The notes: generated by a model not told the origin, from the letters alone. Shown: positions 8,518 through 17,601, numbered from the stretch's first letter. The stretch is 64,000 nucleotides of DNA from Micavibrio_C sp046294845 (GCA_046294845.1 JBKBNU010000001.1:1488001-1552000), one strand, 5' to 3'. Made by a program: numbers and translations.

Positions 8518-8532
8518 TTAACCTTTTGTTAA
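8518..8532. promoter_or_regulatory. CtrA-type site TTAA-N7-TTAA
   Basis: TTAACCTTTTGTTAA matches the full CtrA box, including the TTAACC half. It lies between upp and a PleC-like kinase gene. The upp terminator lies between this box and the kinase start, so which promoter it serves is unclear. Confidence 0.4.
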
Positions 8533-8547
8533 GGATTTAGGTAGTAG

Positions 8548-8581
8548 CATCCTCGCTTTTCCTGCCAGCGGGGATGTTTTT
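8548..8581 (+). terminator. upp terminator
   Basis: CATCCTCGC (8548-8556) pairs with GCGGGGATG (8568-8576), nine pairs including one G-U, followed by TTTTT. It ends upp transcription. An ATG for the downstream kinase frame lies inside this stem and is not a likely start. Confidence 0.7.
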
Positions 8582-8699
8582 CCGGCTGATATCTCGAGTA
8601 ATCCTCTGCGTACAAGAAAAGTCTAAGTTACCGTTTTATAAAGAATTTTCGTTATCCTATAAGGTAGGGTTTTTGTTGTTTTTAAGAAGTCAGGACAAC

Positions 8700-10280
8700 G
8701 TGAGTCACGAAGGCGATACAACAGTTGCGGTGGTTGATCACCAGCAGCTTTTTGAAACAATGCCTGTCCCGCGCTTTGTTGTAAAAGTGCAGGGCCGCAA
8801 CGACTTCCTTATTGCCGAAGCCAACCAAAAAGCTTTGACCTATTTCTGCAAGACACGTGAAGACTCAATAGGGCAGCCTCTCTCTGCTTTGTTGTCCTCT
8901 ACGGATGCGCGCTATTTTCTTGAATCACTTGATGCGGCTGTTCGTCAAAAGCGCCCTGTGACGGCCAAGGCACCGGCAGGCGGTGCTGGCACACAAAGGC
9001 TGGGAAATTTTTATATCAATCCCATCCTTGATAAAACGGGACGCGTCGATGTTGTCGATGTTCTGGCATTACCATCCTCCGGTGACTCACAAAGCCTCCA
9101 GCGCGAACGGGATGATGCTATCTCTCTTTTGACATCTGTTTTTGATGTCAGCGAAGTCGGCATTATTGTGACCGACCAGAACCAGCGCGTCGTGCGTGTT
9201 AACGACAGCTTTGTCAGGATTTATGGCTGGCAGCGTGATGATTTGATCGGTCAGGAGTTCTCCAGCTTTCTTGTTGAAGAAGATCAGGATCAGGCCCGCA
9301 GCAACCATGATGATTTTATGACTCACGGTGGCCGTAACTCCGGCGAAATGCGTTTGTGCCGCAAGGATGGCAATATTGCGAATGCGCTGTTTACAACAGC
9401 TGCCTTGGAGCTCAGTAATGGGCGCCGCTTTCAGGTAACAACCATCATGGATATTACGCTGCGCAAGCAGATGGAGATGACCTTACGTCTGGCCAAGGAA
9501 CAGGCCGATACGGCGAACCAGGCCAAATCAACTTTCCTTGCCAATATGTCGCACGAGCTACGCACGCCATTGAATGCGATCATCGGTTTTTCGGAAATGA
9601 TGATCAAAGAAACATTTGGTGCCCTGGCAAACGAGAAATACAAGGAGTATCTGGGTGATATTCACCTGAGCGCCCGCCACTTGCTCGAGATCATCAACGA
9701 AGTTCTGGATATGTCGAAAATTGAGGCCGGCCGTACCCAGCTTGATGAAGAACTGTTCGATGTCAGCCAGATGGTCAGCGCCGTCAGCCGCATGATGGCT
9801 TCGCGCGCTTTTAGTGCCGGTTTGAAGATTGTCGAAGATATTGATGATGACTTGCCGCCGCTTTTTGCCGACCCTCGTCTGGTGCGTCAAATTCTGATCA
9901 ATCTGGTGGGGAACGCCGTTAAATATTCGAATGAGGGCGGTACTATTGGTATCAGGGCCTATCTGACCAAATATGATACCCTGCACATTGTTGTATCGGA
10001 TGAAGGTGTCGGTATTCCGAAAGAGCGGATTGCCGAGGCCCTTGAGCCGTTTGGTCAGGTCAGCAAGCCGTCGGATTCAAGGGGCGGTACGGGTCTGGGT
10101 TTGCCGTTAGCCAAGGCGATGACCGAGCTTCACGGTGGCTCGCTTTCACTGGAATCGGATCTGGGCAAGGGCACAATAGTAACGGTCGAATTCCCGGACG
10201 AGCGGCTAAATGTCCATAAAAAGTCTTCTGAAACAAGGAATTCTACGCAAACCCTTGCTGAAAAACTCAGTTCGGTTTAG
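8700..10280 (+). CDS. PAS-PAS sensor histidine kinase, PleC/DivJ-like
   Basis: About 526 residues from the GTG at 8700, chosen because AGGA lies six bases upstream and the earlier in-frame ATG at 8574 falls in a terminator stem. It contains PAS domain 1 (about 15-125), PAS domain 2 (about 145-255, ITVTD-like GIIVTDQNQRVVRVND), a coiled linker, then HisKA with H285 in FLANMSHELRTPLN. The ATP-binding domain follows, with the N box NLVGNAVKYSN, DEGVGIP and GGTGLGLPLAK. There is no transmembrane segment, so it is cytosolic. The HisKA region resembles alphaproteobacterial cell-cycle kinases (YLGDIHLSARHLLEIINEVLDMSKIEAGR-type, abridged). No partner response regulator is adjacent. A CtrA-type site lies upstream at 8518. 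Confidence 0.85.
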   Translation: MSHEGDTTVAVVDHQQLFETMPVPRFVVKVQGRNDFLIAEANQKALTYFCKTREDSIGQPLSALLSSTDARYFLESLDAAVRQKRPVTAKAPAGGAGTQRLGNFYINPILDKTGRVDVVDVLALPSSGDSQSLQRERDDAISLLTSVFDVSEVGIIVTDQNQRVVRVNDSFVRIYGWQRDDLIGQEFSSFLVEEDQDQARSNHDDFMTHGGRNSGEMRLCRKDGNIANALFTTAALELSNGRRFQVTTIMDITLRKQMEMTLRLAKEQADTANQAKSTFLANMSHELRTPLNAIIGFSEMMIKETFGALANEKYKEYLGDIHLSARHLLEIINEVLDMSKIEAGRTQLDEELFDVSQMVSAVSRMMASRAFSAGLKIVEDIDDDLPPLFADPRLVRQILINLVGNAVKYSNEGGTIGIRAYLTKYDTLHIVVSDEGVGIPKERIAEALEPFGQVSKPSDSRGGTGLGLPLAKAMTELHGGSLSLESDLGKGTIVTVEFPDERLNVHKKSSETRNSTQTLAEKLSSV

Positions 10281-10331
10281 CTTAGGCTCTACTTTTTATC
10301 TTGAGCTTTATTGTCCACAAGAGGTTTGATG

Positions 10332-10739
10332 ATGAGTCTGGAGCAGCGGTGCGCCGATGCCGGCCTGAAAATGACAGGTCAACGCAAAATCATATTGAAG
10401 GTCTTGGAAGAAGCCGAGGATCATCCCTCGGTCGAGGCTGTCTATGAACGCGCCCGCGCGATTGATTCCACTATCAGTATGGCAACCGTCTACCGGACCT
10501 TAAATCTTCTGGATGAACTCCAGTTGGTCATCCGCCGTGATTTCAACGAGAAATTTTCCCGATACGATATGAATACCGATCACCATCATCACCTGATTGA
10601 CGTTGAATCAGGGGATGTGATCGAATTCCAGAACGATGAAATCGAGAAAATGAAAAAGGCCATAGCCCTTAGCCTTGGCTACGATCTGGTCGAATGTAAG
10701 CTCGAGCTCTACGGACGCAAGATCAAGAAGAGTTCTTGA
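10332..10739 (+). CDS. fur: Fur/Mur-family metal-responsive regulator
   Basis: 135 residues from the ATG at 10332, with AAGAGG seven bases upstream; another ATG directly precedes it. It has an N-terminal winged helix (LKMTGQRKIILKVLEE, then TISMATVYRTLNLLDE as the recognition helix) and a C-terminal dimerisation and metal domain with DHHHHLIDVESGDVIEFQ. It lacks the C-terminal CxxC zinc site of gamma-proteobacterial Fur, as is usual for alphaproteobacterial Fur/Mur. It is a cytosolic repressor of iron or manganese genes, and which metal it senses cannot be told. Its stop overlaps the start of the DUF1491 gene (TGATG), implying translational coupling. Confidence 0.9.
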   Translation: MSLEQRCADAGLKMTGQRKIILKVLEEAEDHPSVEAVYERARAIDSTISMATVYRTLNLLDELQLVIRRDFNEKFSRYDMNTDHHHHLIDVESGDVIEFQNDEIEKMKKAIALSLGYDLVECKLELYGRKIKKSS

Positions 10740-11080
10740 TGTCTGCGGACGATAGGATCCCCGTATCAGTGTGGATTGGTGCCCATCTGCGGAAGCTTCA
10801 GGCAGAGGGCAAGTCTTGTTACATCATCAATAAAGGTGCGTATGCCTCGGGAACTGTCCTGCTGAAGATCAATCTTCTGGGCGCAGGCAGCCTTTTGCTG
10901 CAGCAGCAGCGCGACCTTGACGGGGATATGGGCTGGATGAGGCTTATGAAGGGCGAGATTACACCCGAACGGGAGGTTGATGATTATATCCGCCGCGCGG
11001 TTGATCGTGACCCCGATCTATGGGCTATAGAGGTTGAGGATAGAGAGGGCTTAAACCCCTTCGAAGGCAAGACTTTCTAA
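10739..11080 (+). CDS. DUF1491 family protein
   Basis: 113 residues; the ATG at 10739 shares a base with the fur stop codon. The sequence (VWIGAHLRKLQAEGKSCYI, KGAYASGTVLLKINLL, then WMRLMKGEITPEREVDDYI and a C-terminal NPFEGKTF) matches the small cytosolic DUF1491 family found almost only in alphaproteobacteria. The function is unknown. The coupling to fur suggests co-expression. The prfC gene follows 43 nt later on the same strand. Confidence 0.85.
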   Translation: MSADDRIPVSVWIGAHLRKLQAEGKSCYIINKGAYASGTVLLKINLLGAGSLLLQQQRDLDGDMGWMRLMKGEITPEREVDDYIRRAVDRDPDLWAIEVEDREGLNPFEGKTF

Positions 11081-11123
11081 AGATTATTCCCATTTTCCCC
11101 GCTATCTGCTAACAATCACGGCC

Positions 11124-12701
11124 ATGAGCGCATTAACTGAAAATATTGAAAAACGCCGGACTTTTGCGATTATCGCGCACCCTGACGCCGGTAAAACGAC
11201 CCTTACAGAAAAGCTGCTGCTTTTCGGGGGGGCGATCCAGCTTGCTGGTATGGTTAAGGCCAAGGGTGAACGCCGCCGTGCCCGTTCCGACTGGATGAAG
11301 GTCGAGCAGGAGCGCGGTATCTCTGTGGCATCATCGGTGATGACCTTTGACCATGACGGGCGGACCTTCAATCTACTCGATACTCCCGGCCACGAAGATT
11401 TCTCGGAAGATACCTATCGCACACTGACCGCCGTTGATAGCGCGGTTATGGTTCTTGATGCCGCCAAGGGTATTGAGCCGCAGACATTAAAACTGTTCGA
11501 AGTCTGCCGGATGCGCGATGTGCCAATTATCACCTTCGTAAACAAAATGGACCGTGACTCGCAAGATCCATTTGATCTGATGGACGAGATTGAACAAAGG
11601 CTGGCACTGGATGTAACACCCGCCAGTTGGCCGATCGGCAATGGTCGCGATTTCAAAGGCTGTTATGATCTGATCAATGACAAGCTGGTATTGTTTGATC
11701 GCGGCAAGGGCGATGTTTTGACCGAAAGCATTACCTGTAGCGGTCTGGATGATCCGAAGCTTGATGGATTGCTGCCGCCCGAGCAAGTCGCAAAGCTGCG
11801 CGAGGATGTCGAGATGGTCCGTGGCTTGTGCAAGCCGTTTGACCATCAATCCTATCTGGAGGGGCATTTGACCCCTGTCTTTTTTGGTTCTGCCGTCAAT
11901 AATTTTGGTGTTCGTGAGTTGCTGGACGGGATTGGCCGTTATGCACCGACCCCGCGCAGCCAGAAAACAGCACAACGTGAAGTGAAAGCCGAAGAAAATA
12001 AGGTCATGGCCTTTGTTTTCAAAATTCAGGCGAACATGGACCCCAAACACCGTGACCGTATTGCCTTTGCCCGCATTTGTTCGGGCCAGTTCAAAAAAGG
12101 CATGAAGCTGACCCATGTGCGTCAGGGGAAACAGGTCTTGATCCATAACCCGCTGATGTTCTTGGCACAGGACCGTGAAACGGTGGAGGAAGCATGGCCG
12201 GGGGATATTATCGGTATTCCCAACTATGGCGGTATCAGGATTGGCGACACTTTCACCGAAGGCGAAAACCTGCAAGTCGTAGGTATCCCGAGCTTCGCGC
12301 CGGAAATGATGCAGCGTGCCCGTGCCGATGACCCGATGAAGGCCAAGCATCTGAGTGCTGCGCTGGAACAATTGGCAGAAGAGGGTGTTGCCCGTATTTT
12401 CAAACCGACCATCGATTCCAACTGGATTGTCGGGGTTGTGGGGGCGCTGCAGTTTGAAGTTCTGACCGACCGTATTCGCACGGAATATAATATTCCGGTG
12501 AAATTCGAAACAACGGCGCTTTATACCGCCCGCTGGATCAGTTCTGATGACAAGGTGAAGCTAAAGGCCTTTATTGATAATAACCAGAGCGCGATTGCCA
12601 ATGACCATGACGGTGATCCGGTATTCTTGGCCCGTAATGCGTGGCATCTGAATGATGCGCAGGATAAAAATCCTGAAATCCGGTTTACAGCTACCAAATA
12701 G
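11124..12701 (+). CDS. prfC: peptide chain release factor 3
   Basis: 525-residue translational GTPase that recycles RF1/RF2 from the ribosome. G1 is AHPDAGKTTLTEK, the switch region has GISVASSVMTF, G3 is DTPGHEDFSEDTYR and G4 is NKMDR. The central domain II and the RF3-specific C-terminal domain (GVVGALQFEVL, YNIPVKFE) are present, and the length is normal. The RF3-typical LFGGAIQLAGMVKAK stretch separates it from EF-G. A hairpin terminator follows 15 nt after the stop, so it ends the transcription unit. Confidence 0.97.
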   Translation: MSALTENIEKRRTFAIIAHPDAGKTTLTEKLLLFGGAIQLAGMVKAKGERRRARSDWMKVEQERGISVASSVMTFDHDGRTFNLLDTPGHEDFSEDTYRTLTAVDSAVMVLDAAKGIEPQTLKLFEVCRMRDVPIITFVNKMDRDSQDPFDLMDEIEQRLALDVTPASWPIGNGRDFKGCYDLINDKLVLFDRGKGDVLTESITCSGLDDPKLDGLLPPEQVAKLREDVEMVRGLCKPFDHQSYLEGHLTPVFFGSAVNNFGVRELLDGIGRYAPTPRSQKTAQREVKAEENKVMAFVFKIQANMDPKHRDRIAFARICSGQFKKGMKLTHVRQGKQVLIHNPLMFLAQDRETVEEAWPGDIIGIPNYGGIRIGDTFTEGENLQVVGIPSFAPEMMQRARADDPMKAKHLSAALEQLAEEGVARIFKPTIDSNWIVGVVGALQFEVLTDRIRTEYNIPVKFETTALYTARWISSDDKVKLKAFIDNNQSAIANDHDGDPVFLARNAWHLNDAQDKNPEIRFTATK

Positions 12702-12715
12702 TTATGCCTTAAGAA

Positions 12716-12741
12716 AAGCGCCCTGCATGAGCAGGGCGTTT
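12716..12741 (+). terminator. prfC terminator
   Basis: CGCCCTGC (12719-12726), loop ATGA, GCAGGGCG (12731-12738), preceded by AAAAG and followed by TTT. A clear intrinsic terminator. Confidence 0.75.
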
Positions 12742-12769
12742 CCATTGTTCTCTCTGGTAATTCTATGTC

Positions 12770-12952
12770 CTAGTGGGTGTATCGCCCGGGATTAATCTCG
12801 TGGCACACGGCTGAAACAGAACTATCCCGTTGGAGGCCTTTACCAATGACACCACGGGCTGCAAGGATCATTTCAGCAAGCTTCAATTCCTCCGGACTTA
12901 CGGTGACTTTTGTTTCCTGTGCCCTGCGGCTGAAGAGTGCTTTAAATTCCAT
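12770..12952 (-). CDS. small protein of unknown function
   Basis: 60 residues, beginning MEFKALFSRRAQETKVTV, charged and helical in the first half, ending CHEINPGRYTH. GAGG is placed 8 nt before the ATG, and the ORF fits exactly between the prfC terminator and the gene at 13053, which support it as real. I recognise no family. No membrane segment or metal motif is seen. Confidence 0.45.
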   Translation of the reverse strand: MEFKALFSRRAQETKVTVSPEELKLAEMILAARGVIGKGLQRDSSVSAVCHEINPGRYTH

Positions 12953-13052
12953 GTTACTGACCTCGCTCTATAAGGTGACAAATATACGCTTCGCTATCTT
13001 GTCCCCATAACTATAGTCCGATTGTGTCAAGGAAATGGTTAAAGAATGATTT

Positions 13053-15293
13053 CTATGGGGTAGCCAACGTCGATTTATTTATGATGCGGAGCCATATAAC
13101 CTGCAGGATATTCGCATAATCATCGGTCCACGGGGTTATTTCAGGTCCGGCATAGGGGTGCCATGCCTTGAAGCGGGTGTCTATGGTTTCAACCAAAGCC
13201 GGATTACGGGTCATCATGCCATAAACCGTACCTTGCTTGACCAGCCGCAACTTGCGATCAACAATCCCGCCTGCGCTTTGACTAAAGCGGGCTGTAGCCC
13301 CTGTGGCCTCTGCCTGCGCTTGTACAAGGGCGCTCAAATCCATAAAGCGATTGGAGATATGGACCACAATCAGACCTGTGGGTTTCAATTTACGGAAATA
13401 AATTTCGAAAGCTTCTTTTGTGAGCAAGTGCGAAGGAATGCTGTCAGAGCTAAAAGCATCCAGAAAGATCATGTCATAGGAGCCATCGTTTGCCTCTGCC
13501 ATTTTCAGACGGCCATCCCCCATGATGACTTCGTAAGGGCTGCCGCAATCGGAAAGGTAGGTAAACAGATTTTTGTCTTCGGCAATCCGCTTGATGGCAG
13601 GATCAATTTCATAAAAAACAAAATCGCGGTCATAGCGGGGGAAGCAGGCAAGGCTGCCCAGTCCCAAGCCTACAACGGCTACTTTCTGGGGTTCTTTGCC
13701 CAATGTATCCAGCATCCCGAAAACTTCGCCACCGGGCGAGTCAGAGGCATAGTAGCTAAGGGGGGTTAGCCTGTAAGGCTCGACCAATGCCTGCGAGCCG
13801 TGCAGGGTTGTTCCATGCATCATGGTTCTTTCAGCACCGGAAGATTTGTTCTCGATGCGGGTGACGCCAAAGAAATTGCGTTCGATATGGGCAATCGAGG
13901 GCAGGCCCCGCCATGCAAAGCCGGGATCAATGGCAATCACAATCAGGAAAAGGACGATAAAAGCGCTTGAGCGGTGACGGGCTTTAAAAAGGCTGCCGCC
14001 GACAAGGACCATCATGACGAGGATAATAACAGATGACGCGGAAACCAGCATCGCTGCCAGTGCTGATAGGGCACCTGTAATAATGAGCCGGAAATCACGA
14101 ATAATGTCATCGAGCTTGAAAGGTATGTCCCCCACAATGAAGGGGGCTGCCGCACTTATGGCCAGCATCAGGGCATATTCGAGCGGGATAACAAAAAGGA
14201 ACGGGGCAATCAGGCTATTGAAAACACCGCCCAGAACGCCGCCCAAGGACATAATCAGATAAAACTCTGTCAGATATGCGGGCGTTGGTCTTTTATGGGC
14301 CAAGGATAAGTGGCAGGTGAGCGCACAGAAAAAGAAGACAGCGATGTGAATGCCCACGCTGATCAGCTTCATTTTGAAGATATCCTGCAGGAGCAGAAGA
14401 CCCACAATAATCAGGGCAATCTTTTGCCATTTATAAACTGTCTCGATGCTCAGGGTATTAAAGCGCGAGAACACAATAATGAATGTCAGGAGATAAAGGG
14501 CAAGCGGTATCACCCAGAGCAGCGGTGTCGAGGCAATATCGGTTGTGATATAGGTCGTCACCCCCAGCATCAGGCTCGAAGGGATAAAGGCCAACAGCAG
14601 CCATTTGAGGCGCATCCTGTTATCGGGCTTCATTGAGTTGGCAGGTTTTTCAGGGCTATAGGGGGCTGTTGCTGTCGTATCATTATGACGCGGCAGGAAG
14701 CCCGTGCCCATAATCAGGGCAATAAGGCCGATATAGCCGAACATCCAGAATGACGATTGCAGCTTTAAGCCCAGCAGCGGTTCAATCGCAAGCGGGTAGA
14801 GGATAAGCGCCATCATGCTGCCGAGGTTGCTGGCGGCATACAGGAAATAAGGGTTGTGGGCATCGGGGTGTGCGGTGGTGCTGAACCAGCGTTGCAGCAT
14901 GGGCGCGGTTCCTGCCAACACAAAAAAAGGACCGCCGACAGCAACGGTCATCAAACCCAAAAGCCAAGGTAAAGGATTTTCGGTGACGGGCGGGTTATGC
15001 CAGCCTTCGGGCACGGCAAGCGGCAGGACCAGAACGCAGAGTGACAACAGACCCACATGCAAAAGGGCTTGGGCCTTTAAGGGCAGGAACTTGCTGCTCA
15101 AATGGGCATAGGCATAACCGCCCAGCAACATGGTCTGAAAAAAGACCATGGCCGTATTCCACACGGCAGGGGTTCCCCCCAGCAGCGGCAGAACCATTTT
15201 GCCAAATAAAGGCTGTACCGAAAAAAGCAAAAAAGCGCTTAAAATCAATGTGATAGAGAATAAAGGAGCGTAGGCCCCGATCCGTCCTGACAT
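13053..15293 (-). CDS. fused membrane / spermidine-synthase-like protein
   Basis: 746 residues. The first half holds about ten or more hydrophobic helices in an MFS-like arrangement (starting FSITLILSAFLLFSVQPLFGKMVLPLLGG). The last 250 residues are a soluble Rossmann domain of the polyamine-synthase fold: VAVVGLGLGSLACF, FYEIDPAIKRIA, MGDGRLKMAE and YDMIFLDAFSSDSIPSHLLT. Such fused proteins are common in proteobacteria, and their substrate is not known. The spermidine-synthase domain retains the aspartates of the cofactor loop, but whether it makes polyamines is unproven. A second in-frame ATG region is not needed; the start at 15293 opens directly into the first helix. Confidence 0.85.
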   Translation of the reverse strand: MSGRIGAYAPLFSITLILSAFLLFSVQPLFGKMVLPLLGGTPAVWNTAMVFFQTMLLGGYAYAHLSSKFLPLKAQALLHVGLLSLCVLVLPLAVPEGWHNPPVTENPLPWLLGLMTVAVGGPFFVLAGTAPMLQRWFSTTAHPDAHNPYFLYAASNLGSMMALILYPLAIEPLLGLKLQSSFWMFGYIGLIALIMGTGFLPRHNDTTATAPYSPEKPANSMKPDNRMRLKWLLLAFIPSSLMLGVTTYITTDIASTPLLWVIPLALYLLTFIIVFSRFNTLSIETVYKWQKIALIIVGLLLLQDIFKMKLISVGIHIAVFFFCALTCHLSLAHKRPTPAYLTEFYLIMSLGGVLGGVFNSLIAPFLFVIPLEYALMLAISAAAPFIVGDIPFKLDDIIRDFRLIITGALSALAAMLVSASSVIILVMMVLVGGSLFKARHRSSAFIVLFLIVIAIDPGFAWRGLPSIAHIERNFFGVTRIENKSSGAERTMMHGTTLHGSQALVEPYRLTPLSYYASDSPGGEVFGMLDTLGKEPQKVAVVGLGLGSLACFPRYDRDFVFYEIDPAIKRIAEDKNLFTYLSDCGSPYEVIMGDGRLKMAEANDGSYDMIFLDAFSSDSIPSHLLTKEAFEIYFRKLKPTGLIVVHISNRFMDLSALVQAQAEATGATARFSQSAGGIVDRKLRLVKQGTVYGMMTRNPALVETIDTRFKAWHPYAGPEITPWTDDYANILQVIWLRIINKSTLATP

Positions 15294-15431
15294 GGAATGT
15301 CCCTTACCATGGTCCCCATAATGATTCCTAAGTCTAGAAGATTGCTGCTTTTTTGCCAGACCCCTTAAAAAGAACTAAAATAGTCCTATATAAAATCCTT
15401 GAAATTCCTTAGAAAAAGTGACATTTAAATG

Positions 15432-15459
15432 CGGACTTTAATTGTCCGGTTTTACCGGA
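15432..15459 (+). promoter_or_regulatory. overlapping palindromes before the suf operon
   Basis: CGGAC-N7-GTCCG (15432-15448) overlaps TCCGGT-N3-ACCGGA (15445-15459), ending at the ribosome-binding site of the Rrf2 gene. It is a candidate operator for Rrf2 autoregulation, or a pair of mutually exclusive RNA hairpins. Confidence 0.45.
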
Positions 15460-15469
15460 AGGACCTGTA

Positions 15470-15892
15470 ATGATTAAACTTTCACGCCTGACAGACTATG
15501 CCGTGGTTATTCTGGCCGAAATGTCGCGTAGCCGCCGTGAAGATGGCGGCGAACTGATTGCGGCTTCGACACTGTCAAGCCGGACAGGTATCCCTGAACC
15601 GACAGTCTCCAAGGTTTTGAAAACGCTGAGCCGTAATGGCCTGATCGTTTCCGTACGCGGTGTGAGCGGCGGATACCGTCTGGATATGGCGGCTGCCGAT
15701 TTGCCGGTATCGCAAATTATCGCCGCGATGGAAGGACCGATTTCCTTGACGTCCTGCGTCACGGGCAGTCATGAAAGCTGCGGGTTGGAAGGGCGATGCA
15801 GTATGCATGGTCGCTGGAATCCGGTGAATGCGGCGATCCGTGGGGCGCTTGATCAAGTCACATTGGCCGATATGTATATGGGGCGCGCGTAA
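15470..15892 (+). CDS. Rrf2-family Fe-S regulator of the suf operon
   Basis: 140 residues with an N-terminal winged helix (LTDYAVVILAEM, then STLSSRTGIPEPTVSKVLKTLSRNG, abridged) and the Rrf2 wing VRGVSGGYRL. Three cysteines at C96, C104 and C110 (SCVTGSHESC, EGRC) form the expected Fe-S ligand cluster of IscR/SufR-like sensors. It is first in the suf operon, and its TAA overlaps the sufB ATG by one base. It probably represses the operon when its cluster is occupied. A strong AAGGA lies 7 nt before the ATG, directly after a palindrome. Confidence 0.9.
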   Translation: MIKLSRLTDYAVVILAEMSRSRREDGGELIAASTLSSRTGIPEPTVSKVLKTLSRNGLIVSVRGVSGGYRLDMAAADLPVSQIIAAMEGPISLTSCVTGSHESCGLEGRCSMHGRWNPVNAAIRGALDQVTLADMYMGRA

Positions 15893-17349
15893 TGTCTTCT
15901 TCAATCACACAGGAAACCATCGATCAGGTCGAAGCTTTGGGCGGCAAATATGACGCGGGCTTTGTCACCGATATTGAATCCGAAAAAGCGCCCAAGGGCC
16001 TGAACGAAGATATCGTCCGCTTTATCAGCGCAAAGAAAGAAGAGCCGGAATGGCTTTTGGAATGGCGCCTCAAGGCCTTCCGTCACTGGCAAACCATGCC
16101 GGAACCAAAATGGGCCAAACTGGATTTCCCCGAGTTTGATTATCAGGATGCCTATTATTACGCCTCACCGCTGACCAAGAACAAACCAAAATCACTGGAC
16201 GAGGTTGACCCAAAACTTCTTGAGACATACGAAAAACTGGGTATCCCGCTGCGCGAGCAGGAAATGCTGGCGGGTGTGGCCGTTGATGTTGTGTTTGACT
16301 CGGTTTCCGTGGCGACAACATTCCGCAAGCAACTGGCGGAGCAGGGTATTATTTTCTGCTCGATCAGTGATGCGATCAAGGAACATCCGGAACTGGTCAG
16401 AAAATATCTCGGTTCCGTTGTGCCGTATCACGATAACAAACATGCCTGCCTGAACTCGGCGGTGTTTACTGATGGTTCGTTCGTTTACATTCCCCCTGGC
16501 GTGAAATGCCCGATGGAGCTTTCAACCTATTTCCGCATCAACGAAATGAATACGGGGCAATTCGAACGGACCCTGATTATTGCGGACAAGGATTCCTATG
16601 TCAGCTATCTCGAGGGCTGCACCGCGCCGATGCGCGATGAAAACCAGCTCCATGCCGCCGTGGTCGAACTGATCACCCATGACGACGCCGAAATCAAATA
16701 TTCAACCGTGCAAAACTGGTACCCCGGCGATGAAAACGGCAAGGGCGGTATTTATAACTTTGTCACCAAGCGCGGCATGTGCGAGGGCAAAAATTCCAAG
16801 ATCAGCTGGACGCAAGTCGAAACCGGCTCCGCGATCACATGGAAATACCCGTCCTGTATTCTTAAAGGTGATAATTCCCAAGGCGAATTTTATTCGGTCG
16901 CCATCACCGGCAATTACCAGCAAGCCGATACCGGCACGAAAATGATCCATATTGGCCGCAATACCAAAAGCCGTATCATCGCCAAGACGATTTCGGCGGG
17001 TAAATCGGACTCCACCTATCGCGGTCAGGTGAAGATTATGCCCAAGGCCGTAAATGCCCGTAACTTCACCCAATGCGACAGCCTGCTGATCGGCGATCAA
17101 TGCGGCGCACACACCGTGCCCTATATCGAAAGCCGTAACGCCACCGCGCAATTGGAGCATGAAGCCACCACCTCGAAGATCGGTGACGATCAATTATTTT
17201 ATTGCCAGCAACGCGGGCTGGATGAAGAAGCCGCCGTCGCCCTCATCGTCAACGGCTTCTGCAAGGAAGTCCTGCAAAACCTGCCGATGGAATTTGCTGT
17301 GGAGGCGCAAAAGTTGGTGGCGATTAGTCTGGAGGGGTCAGTTGGATAG
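15892..17349 (+). CDS. sufB: Fe-S cluster scaffold protein SufB
   Basis: 485 residues, typical for SufB, which forms the SufBC2D complex and assembles nascent [4Fe-4S]/[2Fe-2S] clusters in the cytosol. Motifs seen are DGSFVYIPPGVKCPMELSTYF, YVSYLEGCTAPMRDENQLHAA, SKISWTQVETGSAITWKYPSC and the C-terminal HEATTSKIGDDQLFYCQQRG. It starts by overlapping the regulator stop (TAATG). A short membrane-protein ORF and a palindromic repeat come between it and sufC, which is unusual because sufB and sufC normally abut. Confidence 0.97.
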   Translation: MSSSITQETIDQVEALGGKYDAGFVTDIESEKAPKGLNEDIVRFISAKKEEPEWLLEWRLKAFRHWQTMPEPKWAKLDFPEFDYQDAYYYASPLTKNKPKSLDEVDPKLLETYEKLGIPLREQEMLAGVAVDVVFDSVSVATTFRKQLAEQGIIFCSISDAIKEHPELVRKYLGSVVPYHDNKHACLNSAVFTDGSFVYIPPGVKCPMELSTYFRINEMNTGQFERTLIIADKDSYVSYLEGCTAPMRDENQLHAAVVELITHDDAEIKYSTVQNWYPGDENGKGGIYNFVTKRGMCEGKNSKISWTQVETGSAITWKYPSCILKGDNSQGEFYSVAITGNYQQADTGTKMIHIGRNTKSRIIAKTISAGKSDSTYRGQVKIMPKAVNARNFTQCDSLLIGDQCGAHTVPYIESRNATAQLEHEATTSKIGDDQLFYCQQRGLDEEAAVALIVNGFCKEVLQNLPMEFAVEAQKLVAISLEGSVG

Positions 17350-17587
17350 ATATAAAAAATATAGGGCCGCGATGATTTTATCATTTTCTTTTGGGGCTTT
17401 GTCATTTCTTGAGATGATGTCGCATGCTGTCGTTCCTGCGGGTTATGCTTTGCGCGGTGGTGGAATAATGACATGGGATCAGAAAGAGTTTCTGGAATAT
17501 TTCTGGCTCTCGTTTTCAATCGCAATGCTTGCTGTTGGGGTATTCTGTCTTAAAAAAATGAAAAAGATAAAAAATGCTGCAAATTAA
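17342..17587 (+). CDS. small two-helix membrane protein inside the suf operon
   Basis: 82 residues from a TTG at 17342, which overlaps the sufB stop by eight bases and has GGAGGGG a few bases upstream; ATG 17372 would give a shorter form. It begins LDRYKKYRAAMILSFSFG as encoded. Two hydrophobic segments are visible: about residues 11-31 and 55-75 (WLSFSIAMLAVGVFCL), ending in KKMKKIKNAAN. I recognise no family. The coupling to sufB suggests co-translation. It could be an inner-membrane accessory of Fe-S assembly, but position is the only argument for that. Confidence 0.5.
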   Translation: MDRYKKYRAAMILSFSFGALSFLEMMSHAVVPAGYALRGGGIMTWDQKEFLEYFWLSFSIAMLAVGVFCLKKMKKIKNAAN

Positions 17588-17601
17588 AAATCATCACCAT
17601 T

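Noticed and set aside
8574..8699. Upstream ATG start of the histidine kinase
   Set aside because: The ATG sits inside the stem of the upp terminator, and the extra 42 codons have no domain character; the GTG at 8700 with AGGA is better.
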